Shown here: positions 34,355 through 42,025 of the stretch, piece after piece
Position numbering within the stretch: the first letter of the stretch is position 1
How the letters are laid out: each line of letters starts with the position of its first letter
DNA from: Paenibacillus lutrae
GTDB taxonomy: Bacteria > Bacillota > Bacilli > Paenibacillales > NBRC-103111
Direction: 5' to 3'
Assembly (NCBI RefSeq): GCF_009757775.1
Contig: NZ_RHLK01000002.1
Span: 766,333 to 830,332, forward strand
Length of the DNA stretch: 64,000 nucleotides
Notes under the pieces: generated by a model
What the model was told of the DNA's origin: nothing
Seen by the model: only the letters and a program-made list of their open reading frames with translations
The model's database searches: none
Translations under genes and position numbers: made by a program

Positions 34355-35164
34355 TTGTTGGTCAAAACCTTACAGCTGCAAACCGGACAACTTTTTATGT
34401 TCGGCTATCAACAGGCATTGTCTTGTTTGTTTCCGGCTCTCATTTTTGCGAGTCTGGCGATTTTAAAAGTATTCGATGTCCCTTATACGTATGATGTCAT
34501 GCTCGTGGTCTGTCTTCTGATTCAATGGATCATGGTTAAAACCGGACTTGAAACGAGGGATGAGTTGAAAGTCATTTGCTTGTTTCATTTGATCGGGCTT
34601 GCCTTAGAGATTTTTAAAGTCAACATGGGCTCATGGTCTTATCCCCAGGAAGCCTGGACCAAAGTATGGGGCGTCCCGCTCTACAGCGGATTTATGTATG
34701 CCAGTGTAGCCAGTTATTTATGCCAGGCATGGCGCAGACTTCATGTTCAGATTCATCATTGGCCTTCTTCCTGGCTGACTGTACCGACCGGAGCGGCTAT
34801 TTACTTGAATTTTATGACGCATCATTATATAGCGGATCTGCGCTGGGTGCTGACTGCGCTTTTATTCATCATCTTCTTCAGATCGGCCGTCACGTTCCGG
34901 GTAAGAGCGATCACTTACCGTATGCCGGTTATCCTTTCTTTTTTCCTGATCGGATTCTTTGTGTGGCTGGCTGAGAACATAGCGACTTATTTGGGCGCGT
35001 GGCAGTACCCCAATCAGAGGGAAGCTTGGAGCATGGTGTCTTTGGGTAAAATGAGCTCCTGGTTTCTACTCGTTATTGTGAGTTTCCTGATCGTTGCCCA
35101 GCTTAAGCATGTGAAATCCAGTGAAAGCCGCGGGCAGGAGCCGCCAGTTTCGGCATCGGACTAG
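34355..35164 (+). CDS. DUF817 family integral membrane protein (YoaT-like)
   Basis: The product is 269 aa from TTG 34355, with CGGAGGGG 5-7 nt upstream. About eight membrane helices are present. The blocks LALEIFKVNMGSWSYPQ, PLYSGFMYASVASYLCQAWR, and later ENIATYLGAWQYPNQREAW with SLGKMSSWFLLVIVSFLIV are conserved in DUF817/COG3739. The aromatic W-Y-P repeats suggest a duplicated half. The function is unknown. Confidence 0.85.
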   Translation: MLVKTLQLQTGQLFMFGYQQALSCLFPALIFASLAILKVFDVPYTYDVMLVVCLLIQWIMVKTGLETRDELKVICLFHLIGLALEIFKVNMGSWSYPQEAWTKVWGVPLYSGFMYASVASYLCQAWRRLHVQIHHWPSSWLTVPTGAAIYLNFMTHHYIADLRWVLTALLFIIFFRSAVTFRVRAITYRMPVILSFFLIGFFVWLAENIATYLGAWQYPNQREAWSMVSLGKMSSWFLLVIVSFLIVAQLKHVKSSESRGQEPPVSASD

Positions 35165-35245
35165 AGAAGGAAGGGCTGCAACGATTTCTATGCCAGCAGA
35201 AGGGGTAAAGGAACGTATACTTTGCTTCGCCATGGGGGGATTCGG

Positions 35246-35950
35246 ATGGTAATGGGGTGGTTGTGGGCCGTACAAGTGGTTTTGTTCATAGCGGGCACCG
35301 GCTCGGGTATTCGCAGAAATAACAAGGAAGGCTCCGGGCTGAGTCTCCCACTGTGGGCCAGAATGTGCATAAGCCTGACATTGACGGCGGCAGCCTTTGC
35401 ACTCTGGAGAGGGAACCAGGACTCGCCGTATGCCGAATGGGTATTCTGGGGCATGGCCTGGTCTTTTATCGGTGATTTAACGATGGCGGGACTGATCCCT
35501 ATGCGCCATAGGCTCATAGGGGGAATGGCTACATTCGCAGTGGCTCACGGCTTTTATATTGCGGCTTTTACAGCGGCTCTGAATAATGAAGGAATGCCGG
35601 TTCTTAATGCAGGCCTGGTAGCGGCAGCAGTGATTTATCTGATTCTGCTGATTGTCGGCTGGCTGAGATATATCCGGAACCTGCAGGCCCCTTACGGTTA
35701 CAATGCCGGCGCATTGGTGTACGGCATATGGATCAGTGTGATGGCATCCGTGGCGGTCGCTCTTGCCTGGGGACTGGGTGGGACGCATTGGGTGACTGCG
35801 CTTGGCGGGTTGCTCTTTGTAATTTCGGACTTTATTATTGCAGTTGTCACAATAGGAGCTAAGCCGTTACGGCATAACGGTTATTGGGTCTGGTTAACGT
35901 ATGTCGGCGCACAGATGTGTATCGTGTACGCATCTGTTCTTGTTCTCTGA
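35246..35950 (+). CDS. YhhN/TMEM86 family membrane protein (lysoplasmalogenase-like)
   Basis: The product is 234 aa if started at ATG 35246. TTG 35222 with AAAGGA upstream is an equally plausible start 8 codons earlier. Eight hydrophobic helices include WSFIGDLTMAGL and HGFYIAAF, with ISDFIIAV near the end. These polar D and H residues inside helices are the conserved YhhN pattern. Eukaryotic TMEM86B cleaves the vinyl-ether bond of lysoplasmalogen, while bacterial members are uncharacterised. It follows the DUF817 gene by about 80 nt in the same direction, so the two may share a transcript. Confidence 0.82.
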   Translation: MVMGWLWAVQVVLFIAGTGSGIRRNNKEGSGLSLPLWARMCISLTLTAAAFALWRGNQDSPYAEWVFWGMAWSFIGDLTMAGLIPMRHRLIGGMATFAVAHGFYIAAFTAALNNEGMPVLNAGLVAAAVIYLILLIVGWLRYIRNLQAPYGYNAGALVYGIWISVMASVAVALAWGLGGTHWVTALGGLLFVISDFIIAVVTIGAKPLRHNGYWVWLTYVGAQMCIVYASVLVL

Positions 35951-36149
35951 AGAACGCTTGTGAGAGTGTGAGAGTAAATGGTGTCATAAGCAGGCTAACG
36001 CTGACACAACATTTCCCGGGCAATGTCGGATGTTGTATGCCGGATGAACACGCATAGGGGAAACGATCTTGTCGAATGCTAGAGAAGCGGAGCGGATGAT
36101 CGCCTGGTCGATCGAACCGTTTACCCCTGAATAAAGGAGCTGACGTTTC

Positions 36150-36272
36150 GTGACACACTCGAAAAGCCGCAGAGAAAGTATGGTCAAAAGCCGTAAACAA
36201 AGGCAAAATCCGCACGGTAAGGTTCCCTCGCTCAAAGAAATTGCCGCTGAAACGAACCAGGGGATCGAGTAA
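36150..36272 (+). CDS. 40-aa basic peptide
   Basis: GTG 36150 is preceded by AAAGGAG at 10 nt. The product reads MTHSKSRRESMVKSRKQRQN, then PHGKVPSLKEIAAETNQGIE. The N-terminal half is strongly basic (R and K), followed by a short amphipathic stretch. It has no membrane segment or signal. It could be a small DNA- or RNA-binding or spore-packaged protein. I do not recognise a family. A strong terminator lies 39 nt downstream, which supports an expressed unit. Confidence 0.5.
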   Translation: MTHSKSRRESMVKSRKQRQNPHGKVPSLKEIAAETNQGIE

Positions 36273-36310
36273 CACGCTTCGACTTCGATGTAAAGCCGCG
36301 GCAGACAACA

Positions 36311-36342
36311 AGGAGCCCGCTATATACGCGGGCTCCTGTTTT
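36311..36342. terminator. terminator between the 40-aa gene and the zinc exporter
   Basis: The stem AGGAGCCCGC/GCGGGCTCCT has a 6-8 nt AT loop, followed by GTTTT on the plus strand. It can also serve the convergent czcD-like gene. Confidence 0.8.
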
Positions 36343-36377
36343 CAATTCTTAACGAAATTCCTGCATGACTATCCGAT

Positions 36378-37445
36378 TTACACTTTTAGCTCCGCATGCT
36401 GCAGATGCTCGGTTTCCACTTGGATAGTCGCATGCTGGATGTTGAACCGTTCTTCCATCAGACGGATCGCTTGCTGGAGAATACCCTGGCTGTCAGCCGG
36501 GTCTTCAATTAAAAGGTGGCAGCTGAAGGAGTCTAGACCGGACGTGATGGTCCATACATGCAGGTCATGAACGTCACGTACGCCGGAGATGCTGAGCAGC
36601 GACTGCTTGATTTCTTCGCAGTTTATTCGGCTGGGCGCGCCTTCAAGCAGAATGTGCGTAGTCGCTTTAAGCACTCCCCAGGCGCTGCGCAGGATAAGGA
36701 GAGCGACAAGGACGCTGATAATCGGATCGGCCTGGTACCACTGGAAGACCAGCATGAGCAGTCCGGCAACGATGGCACCTACGGAGCCTAAGGCATCTCC
36801 GAGCACGTGTAAGTAAGCGCTTCTTACATTCAAATTGTCCTTGGCATCTCCCATCCGGGTAAGAAACCATGCACTTGCCAGATTAGCAAGAAGACCGATG
36901 GCTGCGATAATCATCATCGAGCCGCTGGCAACCACCGGGGGATTAGCGAACCGTTCAATCGCTTCCCAGATAATGAAACCGGCGATAACAAATAAGGTAG
37001 CCGCATTAAACAGCGCGGTTAAAATTTCAACGCGGTGGTAACCATAGGTGCGTTTGGGCGAAGCGGGTCTGGCTGCAAACCACATGGCAACGAGGCTGAG
37101 CAGCAGAGAGGCTGTATCGCTGAACATGTGGCCGGCATCTGAAAGAAGGGCCAGCGAATTGGTGACAATTCCCCCGGCAAATTCCAGCAGCATAATGCCG
37201 GAAGTAATGATGAAGGCAATGAGGAGCCCTTTCTTGTTGTTCGGACCGTGATGATGTCCTAAAGCATGGTCGTGGCCATGGTCGTGCCCGTGATGATCAT
37301 GCCCCTGGTGATCATGCCCTTGGTGGTCGTGACCGTCATCGTGACTGTGCCCGCTATGACGGTGGCTGTGAGGAACCTGGGTCTTGGATGTTCCCGACGG
37401 TCCGGGTGAATCATCGGTTCTTCGCGTAGATTTAAAGGTACTCAT
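36378..37445 (-). CDS. czcD: cation diffusion facilitator, CzcD/ZitB-like zinc exporter
   Basis: The product is 355 aa from ATG 37445. AAAGGAG is 9 nt upstream, while the ATG three codons earlier overlaps that site. The N-terminus (about 20-70) is a His/Asp/Gly-rich stretch of GHDHQGHDH-type repeats that can buffer Zn(II). Six membrane helices follow. SLALLSDAGHMFSDTASL gives the conserved HxxxD in helix 2, and RSAYLHVLGDALGSVG is the helix 5 HxxxD, which together make the transport site. The C-terminal ferredoxin-like domain is at about 265-350. It is cotranscribed with the upstream SmtB/CzrA-type sensor, and the substrate is probably Zn(II), possibly also Co or Cd. Confidence 0.93.
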   Translation of the reverse strand: MSTFKSTRRTDDSPGPSGTSKTQVPHSHRHSGHSHDDGHDHQGHDHQGHDHHGHDHGHDHALGHHHGPNNKKGLLIAFIITSGIMLLEFAGGIVTNSLALLSDAGHMFSDTASLLLSLVAMWFAARPASPKRTYGYHRVEILTALFNAATLFVIAGFIIWEAIERFANPPVVASGSMMIIAAIGLLANLASAWFLTRMGDAKDNLNVRSAYLHVLGDALGSVGAIVAGLLMLVFQWYQADPIISVLVALLILRSAWGVLKATTHILLEGAPSRINCEEIKQSLLSISGVRDVHDLHVWTITSGLDSFSCHLLIEDPADSQGILQQAIRLMEERFNIQHATIQVETEHLQHAELKV

Positions 37446-37462
37446 GGAACACATCTCCTTTG

Positions 37463-37771
37463 CTATTCATGTTCAATATGCTGAATCGTTTGTTTAAGAA
37501 GAGAAAGAACATGCTCATCGTCGCAAGAGTAGTATAACGTCTTGCCGTCACGGCGGAATTTGACCAGCCGCAGTACTTTAAGCAGGCTGAGCTGGTGTGA
37601 CACGGCAGAGGGGGTCATATTCAGCAGCTCTGCAATGTGATTGACGGAGCACTCTTCCTGGGAGAGCAGGTAAAGAATTTTGATACGCGAAGGATCGGAC
37701 AGAGCTTTGAAAATTTGGGAGACAGAATCGACTGTCTGGGGGGGAAGAAAAGTATGGTCGCAAGATTCCAT
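37463..37771 (-). CDS. czrA: ArsR/SmtB-family zinc-responsive repressor (CzrA-like)
   Basis: The product is 102 aa from ATG 37771, and TTG 37789 is an alternative six codons earlier. The winged helix is ALSDPSRIKILYLLSQEECSVNHIAELLNMTPSAVSHQLSLLK. The alpha5 metal site is complete: D85-x-H87-x10-H98-x2-H101, the signature of Zn/Co sensors SmtB and CzrA. The alpha3N cysteine pair of cadmium sensors is absent. It sits 17 nt upstream of the exporter gene in the same operon, and a TGAACA/TGTTCA operator overlaps its transcription start. Confidence 0.92.
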   Translation of the reverse strand: MESCDHTFLPPQTVDSVSQIFKALSDPSRIKILYLLSQEECSVNHIAELLNMTPSAVSHQLSLLKVLRLVKFRRDGKTLYYSCDDEHVLSLLKQTIQHIEHE

Positions 37772-37791
37772 GCGAATTGTCATCTCCAATC

Positions 37792-37811
37792 ATCTGAACA
37801 ACTGTTCATAT
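37792..37811 (-). promoter_or_regulatory. SmtB/CzrA-type operator
   Basis: TGAACA-AC-TGTTCA (37795-37808) is an inverted repeat extended by AT on both sides. It closely resembles the operator of SmtB/CzrA/ZiaR repressors. It lies between the -10 and the start codon of the sensor gene, where bound repressor would block transcription. Confidence 0.8.
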
Positions 37812-37820
37812 GTTAATTTG

Positions 37821-37849
37821 ATCTTAACTCAGACTGGAACACATTTCAA
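37821..37849 (-). promoter_or_regulatory. promoter of the czrA-czcD operon
   Basis: On the minus strand TTGAAA (37849-37844) and TAAGAT (37826-37821) have a 17-nt spacer. The predicted start, about 7 nt on, falls at the edge of the operator. Confidence 0.65.
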
Positions 37850-37916
37850 GTGACGGACGATACTTTTTTCCTTAAGCCGGAGTGGACCAGGGGATAATAA
37901 TCTTTTTCATAAATAC

Positions 37917-37946
37917 TTGAAGTACCCTACGGGGGTATGTTATTGT
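37917..37946 (+). promoter_or_regulatory. csoR promoter with a CsoR box in its spacer
   Basis: TTGAAG (37917-37922) and TATTGT (37941-37946) are separated by 18 nt. The spacer contains TACCCTACGGGGGTA (37923-37937), a pseudo-palindrome of the type bound by CsoR. Copper-free CsoR would cover the promoter. Confidence 0.75.
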
Positions 37947-37967
37947 ATAAGTATGGAGGCGACGCAG

Positions 37968-38354
37968 ATGGAACCAATCAGCTCCAAGGAATATCAGAAT
38001 GATGAAGGAATATCCGCTATACCAACGGAAGTTGCCGTTTCTGGAGCAGATTGTCATACATCTAGCGGCAATTCTGAAAGACACAGCCATCATAGTGATA
38101 AGGTGAAAAGCAATTTGATTTCCCGCCTGAATCGCATTGAAGGTCAGATTCGTGGAGTAAAGGGCATGATTGAGAAAGATACTTATTGTGATGATGTATT
38201 GAATCAGATTGCTGCCGCTCAATCCGCCCTGAATAGTGTGGGTAAATTATTGCTTGAAGGTCATCTCAAGAGCTGTGTTATGGAACGTATTCAGGAAGGT
38301 GACACGGATGTTATTGATGAACTGCTTATTACGGTCAATAAATTAATGAAATAA
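37968..38354 (+). CDS. csoR: copper-sensing repressor CsoR
   Basis: The product is 128 aa from ATG 37968, which has GGAGG 8 nt upstream. Earlier in-frame starts lie over the promoter or the ribosome site. The all-helical DUF156 domain (about 45-128) has RLNRIEGQIRGVKGMIEKDTYCDDVLNQ. The Cu(I) ligands are C74, H99 and C103 (the C-H-C set), in TYCDD and EGHLKSC. The N-terminal 45 residues, with H30, H39, H41 and H42, are longer than in B. subtilis CsoR. It controls itself and copZ through the box at 37923-37937. Confidence 0.93.
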   Translation: MEPISSKEYQNDEGISAIPTEVAVSGADCHTSSGNSERHSHHSDKVKSNLISRLNRIEGQIRGVKGMIEKDTYCDDVLNQIAAAQSALNSVGKLLLEGHLKSCVMERIQEGDTDVIDELLITVNKLMK

Positions 38355-38376
38355 AACAAACAAAGGAGAGAGTACA

Positions 38377-38580
38377 GTGGAACGAATCCAATTGAAAGTA
38401 GAAGGAATGTCCTGCCAGCATTGTGTCAACTCTATAGAAAAAGCCGCCAGCGAACTGGGAGCCAAAGCCCAGGTCCATCTCAACGAAGGCCGTGTAGAAG
38501 TGGAATACGATCCTGCCACCGTGAAACCGGAGCAAATTAAAGAAGCTATCGAAGAACAGGGCTATGAAGTAACAGCTTGA
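38377..38580 (+). CDS. copZ: copper chaperone CopZ
   Basis: The product is 67 aa from GTG 38377, with AAAGGAGAG upstream. It is a ferredoxin-like heavy-metal-associated domain, with the Cu(I) pair C13 and C16 in GMSCQHC and the usual VNSIEKAASELGAKAQVHL. It follows csoR by 22 nt, so the two form an operon. A copA ATPase normally completes this unit, but none follows here. Confidence 0.95.
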   Translation: MERIQLKVEGMSCQHCVNSIEKAASELGAKAQVHLNEGRVEVEYDPATVKPEQIKEAIEEQGYEVTA

Positions 38581-38613
38581 TTGTTCGATTGTTTAACCTT
38601 ACTTGAATTACCG

Positions 38614-38660
38614 CAAAATCGCTTAACGGCTTATTTTCAGCCGATAGGCGATTTTTTTTT
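38614..38660 (+). terminator. csoR-copZ terminator
   Basis: An AAAATCGC/GGCGATTTT outer stem and a CGGC/GCCG inner stem are followed by a long T-run. Confidence 0.8.
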
Positions 38661-38869
38661 GATGCCGGTCAAGCGATGGATTGCGTTAAAACCGGATTAC
38701 CAAACGGATGAAGGAATATCCATTTTTGCCGGCGTAATAGGAAGGCGATAATTAAATTTGTAAAAAAGTAAATAAAAGCAAACATATATTCGAGACACCT
38801 TACTGTCAATAAGGAGTGATATCCTAAATAATGTAAGTGATTATATTCCATTTACATAGGAGTGAGGGA

Positions 38870-39082
38870 ATGAATCGTGTACAATCCGGGAAAGCACTGC
38901 AGGTGGACATCGGAAAAATCTGCGCACAGCTGGGACTGGATTCGAACATCATGAAGGATCTCAAAGTACGACATTATACAGTGCCAGCAGAGAGAAATGA
39001 ACCAGAATCCGGTGAACGAGTGCTGCGGAGCAGAGAAGGAACGAAAAAGATCTTTTTATCGGGCAAAAGAAGTAGGAATTAG
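38870..39082 (+). CDS. hypothetical 70-aa protein
   Basis: ATG 38870 has AGGAGTGAGG upstream. It is a soluble charged protein: MNRVQSGKALQVDIGKICAQ, then LGLDSNIMKDLKVRHYTV, and a Lys/Arg/Glu-rich tail ending in GKRSRN. It has no recognised domain, membrane segment or cysteine motif. The single Cys is C19. The ribosome site and a downstream terminator (39073-39110) make it a likely real gene. Confidence 0.6.
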   Translation: MNRVQSGKALQVDIGKICAQLGLDSNIMKDLKVRHYTVPAERNEPESGERVLRSREGTKKIFLSGKRSRN

Positions 39083-39110
39083 GCACTTGATGCTTAGTTC
39101 CTATTTTTTT
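39073..39110 (+). terminator. terminator after the 70-aa gene
   Basis: The imperfect stem TAGGAATTAGGC/GCTTAGTTCCTA has two G-T pairs and is followed by TTTTTTT. It overlaps the end of the coding region. Confidence 0.75.
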
Positions 39111-39206
39111 ATAACTGAGATGATAATTTATGAAAAATTTAGAACGAATGGATGGTTAAATGTACTAAAATAGGAAATAAGCCCTAAATAAGAGGAGAAC
39201 AAGTTT

Positions 39207-40157
39207 ATGATCGAAAAAGTGATCCGCTTGCTGAATATTATTCAGGCCATTCAGGCTAATCCGGGAATATCGGCTTCTGATATAGCGTTCAAATGTGACA
39301 TTCATCTGCGAACCGTGTACCGTGACCTCGATACGCTCAGTCTGATCGCTCCGGTAACGAACGACGGGCGCGGTACCGGCTATCGTTTTATGGGGAAGTT
39401 CTTCCTGTATCCACTCAATTTTACAGAGCAGGAGGCGCTGGTATTTTCCCTTCTTCCTTCGGTGGTGGATAGGAGTAAGCTGCCTCCGGGCTTTGATCGG
39501 GCCTACCACAAAGTGATGGCCACTCATTTTAAAGAAAAAGCGCATCATAAAGATATCATTCAGAATATTGCCGAAATTATTCAGATGGGGACACCGGCCT
39601 ACCGGCAAAAGCATCCGAATTTTCTCCAGCCGATCATCCAGGCTATCTTGGACCACAAAACCATACGGACCGTGTACCATACGCAGTCCCGTAACGAGAC
39701 AACGGAGCGGCAGATCGATCCCTACTATCTCGTGCCGCGCGAGCAGCGGTTTTATTTGATCGGTTTCTGCCATTTGAAACAAGAAATCCGTACCTTCCGT
39801 ATGAGCCGGTTTCAGGCGGTTGAGCAGACGGAGCTGAACTTTGATAAAGGGGACTTCAACATTAAGCACTATCTCAAAAATACATGGTCCATTGAACGCG
39901 GGGATCGGAATATTACGTTCAAGGTAAAATTCAACGCAGAAGTTGCCCGCTATATCCGGGAGGAAGAGCTGTTTGTGCACCCGAGAATGAGGGACCAGAA
40001 GGATGGCAGCCTGATATTTGAAGTTACGGTGAATAACGAGAGGGAATTCCTGAATTGGGTTATGCAGTATGGTCCCGCGGCAGAAATCCTGGAACCTAAG
40101 GCTGTGAGGGAAAAGTTGAAGCAGCAGCTTCACCAGTGGGTGGGCATGTACGGGTGA
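39207..40157 (+). CDS. WYL-domain transcriptional regulator
   Basis: The product is 316 aa from ATG 39207, behind AGAGGAGA. The N-terminal HTH_11 is VIRLLNIIQAIQANPGISASDIAFKCDIHLRTVYRDLDTLSLIAPV. The central WYL domain (about 145-205) shows YHTQSRNETTERQIDPYYLVPREQRFYLIGFCHLKQEIRTFRMSRF, a WYL-type beta fold with the Y/L ligand-pocket positions. A C-terminal WCX-like extension follows. WYL regulators sense nucleotides or other ligands, often in stress and defence contexts. There is no neighbouring defence gene here. Confidence 0.9.
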   Translation: MIEKVIRLLNIIQAIQANPGISASDIAFKCDIHLRTVYRDLDTLSLIAPVTNDGRGTGYRFMGKFFLYPLNFTEQEALVFSLLPSVVDRSKLPPGFDRAYHKVMATHFKEKAHHKDIIQNIAEIIQMGTPAYRQKHPNFLQPIIQAILDHKTIRTVYHTQSRNETTERQIDPYYLVPREQRFYLIGFCHLKQEIRTFRMSRFQAVEQTELNFDKGDFNIKHYLKNTWSIERGDRNITFKVKFNAEVARYIREEELFVHPRMRDQKDGSLIFEVTVNNEREFLNWVMQYGPAAEILEPKAVREKLKQQLHQWVGMYG

Positions 40158-40177
40158 GAACGTCCGGAGATTGGATA

Positions 40178-40223
40178 ACAAAAGAGCGCAAACGATTTGA
40201 AAATCGTTCTGCGCTCTTTTGTT
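40178..40223. terminator. bidirectional terminator
   Basis: A CAAAAGAGCGCA stem pairs with TGCGCTCTTTTG, with an inner ACGATTT/AAATCGT hairpin. It is flanked by A- and T-rich sequence on both sides and separates convergent genes. Confidence 0.85.
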
Positions 40224-40224
40224 G

Positions 40225-41784
40225 TTAGTTGGGAAGGAAGGTGAAGCTGTCCAGAATCTCCAGCACCTCGGGGGTGTGGGCGTCTTTGTAGTCTTTCAGT
40301 ACAGAGTACGAGACTTCGTACCACTGTTCTTCGGTTTCGAATACAATCGAATTGATCCAATGAGTATCAAATCCACTCTCATAGAGTGAAGTAATTTGCT
40401 TGGCTTTATGACCATGGAAATTCGTATCGGCTTGTTTTATGATCGTGATCCCATCGCCTGCGGAGAGATTATCCTTAACCAGATTCACATACTCATCTAA
40501 TGAAGTGATCTCCGGATATTCTTTTTTGTCTTCGGTTATTACAGCCAATTCATTGAGGTTAAAGGATTTCATGGCTAACTGGATAAAACCTTCATCGGTC
40601 TCCAGCTGCTTCCACTTCCCATAAGTCGTGAGCTGGGCCTTGTTATCCGCTGTCGTAAAGACCTGTTTGCTCTTGACTATAGCCTGATTAAGGTGCGCAT
40701 CCCACTCGACCCGGCACCCGGTAGATTCCGCAAGGAAACGGAGGGGCACAAACGTATAGTCCGCTATTAATGCGGGCGCAGCCGGAAGCGTGACCTCCTT
40801 ACCGTCTAGATATGCTTGAGTACTACCAATCCGCATTTGGATTTGGATGTCGTCTTTGACGGCAAAGATCGTCTGAGTCTCTTCTTCCCAGGTGACCGTA
40901 AGGCCAAGCTCCTCATAGAAAGGTCTGGCTTGTACAAGCGTGGAGCCGTTAGTAAGAACAGGTGCGGCATCAAAGTTCAGTGTCTCGGCGTCCAGAAGCA
41001 CACTTACCGAAGACGGCTGGGCTGGTGTATCTGTCGTTTCTTCAACGATTTTCACACCCTTGCGTTTAAGTGCCTCCAGAGTAGATTGTGCCGTGTCATC
41101 CAAAGGATTGTTATGAACGGACACTTGTTTCAGTTGAGGCAAACTAGTTAAGACACGGATATCTTGGATCTGATTGTTGTCGAGATAGAGATGGGTAAGG
41201 GTCGGATGAGCCCGCAAAGGCTCGAGATTTATAATTTGATTATGGTCCGCATTGAGCCATTCGAGCTTCAAATCAGCCAGAGGGGTTAAGTTCTCAATCC
41301 GGTTATGGCTGGCCAGCAAATCGGTCAAAGAATCCAGCTTAGCCAGAGGCAACAGATCCCGGATTTGATTGTTGCTGACTATAAGCTTCTCCAGACGGGT
41401 CAGGCTGCTCAAAGGAGTCAGATTCTCAACTTGATTACCGTTTATAGCTAGAAAGTTAAGGTTCGTTAAAGTTTTAAGAGGCTCCAGATCCGTGATAACC
41501 TGAGCAGGCAGCATTAAGCTTCTCAGCATGCCGGCATGCTCCAGACCTTCCAGGCTGCTGATCTCATGGAGCGGAGTCTGCACGTACAGGGAGGTTAACT
41601 CCTCGAAGTCGGCTTTCGTTAAAGGATCGGCAAATTTGTTGATCTCAGATCGAATGCTCTCTTCAAGCACGCTGTCCTTGATTGGAATCGTCTGGGCAAA
41701 CGCTGCTGCCGGCTGGATCAGAAGAAACATGAGAAGAAATACAAATCCCAGCGTTAATCTGGATGACGCCTTAGGTAGATGCAA
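40225..41784 (-). CDS. secreted leucine-rich repeat protein with copper-amine-oxidase-type stalk domain
   Basis: The product is about 519 aa. TTG 41784 lies about 9 nt from AAGGAG and gives a clean signal peptide (LTLGFVFLLMFLLIQPAAAFA). GTG 41796 is too close to the ribosome site. Residues 40-230 hold about seven internalin-like LRRs of 22 residues with the LxxLxxLxxLxLxxNxIxxLxPL pattern. Residues 245-360 match the copper amine oxidase N-terminal domain common in Paenibacillus exported proteins (LVQARPFYEELGLTVTWE, VPLRFLAESTGCRVEWD). The last 150 residues form a PsbP/DUF-like alpha-beta domain. It is probably secreted or wall-associated, with no anchor visible. Confidence 0.82.
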   Translation of the reverse strand: MHLPKASSRLTLGFVFLLMFLLIQPAAAFAQTIPIKDSVLEESIRSEINKFADPLTKADFEELTSLYVQTPLHEISSLEGLEHAGMLRSLMLPAQVITDLEPLKTLTNLNFLAINGNQVENLTPLSSLTRLEKLIVSNNQIRDLLPLAKLDSLTDLLASHNRIENLTPLADLKLEWLNADHNQIINLEPLRAHPTLTHLYLDNNQIQDIRVLTSLPQLKQVSVHNNPLDDTAQSTLEALKRKGVKIVEETTDTPAQPSSVSVLLDAETLNFDAAPVLTNGSTLVQARPFYEELGLTVTWEEETQTIFAVKDDIQIQMRIGSTQAYLDGKEVTLPAAPALIADYTFVPLRFLAESTGCRVEWDAHLNQAIVKSKQVFTTADNKAQLTTYGKWKQLETDEGFIQLAMKSFNLNELAVITEDKKEYPEITSLDEYVNLVKDNLSAGDGITIIKQADTNFHGHKAKQITSLYESGFDTHWINSIVFETEEQWYEVSYSVLKDYKDAHTPEVLEILDSFTFLPN

Positions 41785-42025
41785 AGCGGTACTCACTCCT
41801 TGAGGAATATTTTGTCATACGGTAATTCGTGAGAGCGGATTCGAATTCCTTTTTTATATAATCCTCCCCCTAAACTTCCTTTCGGCAGCTTATTAGGACA
41901 ACTAAGAAAGCATGTACTGACAAATACGATGGAATTCAAATATGGTAAAATTCAGTAAAATGTATGCGTTTACATATTTGTGGGTGCTGCATAATAACTG
42001 TCAAAGTGAAGGGAGAAATGCAATT

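Noticed and set aside
39165..40181. A 338-aa minus-strand frame opposite the WYL regulator
   Set aside because: The plus strand has a ribosome site, an HTH and a WYL domain. The opposite frame has no family similarity.
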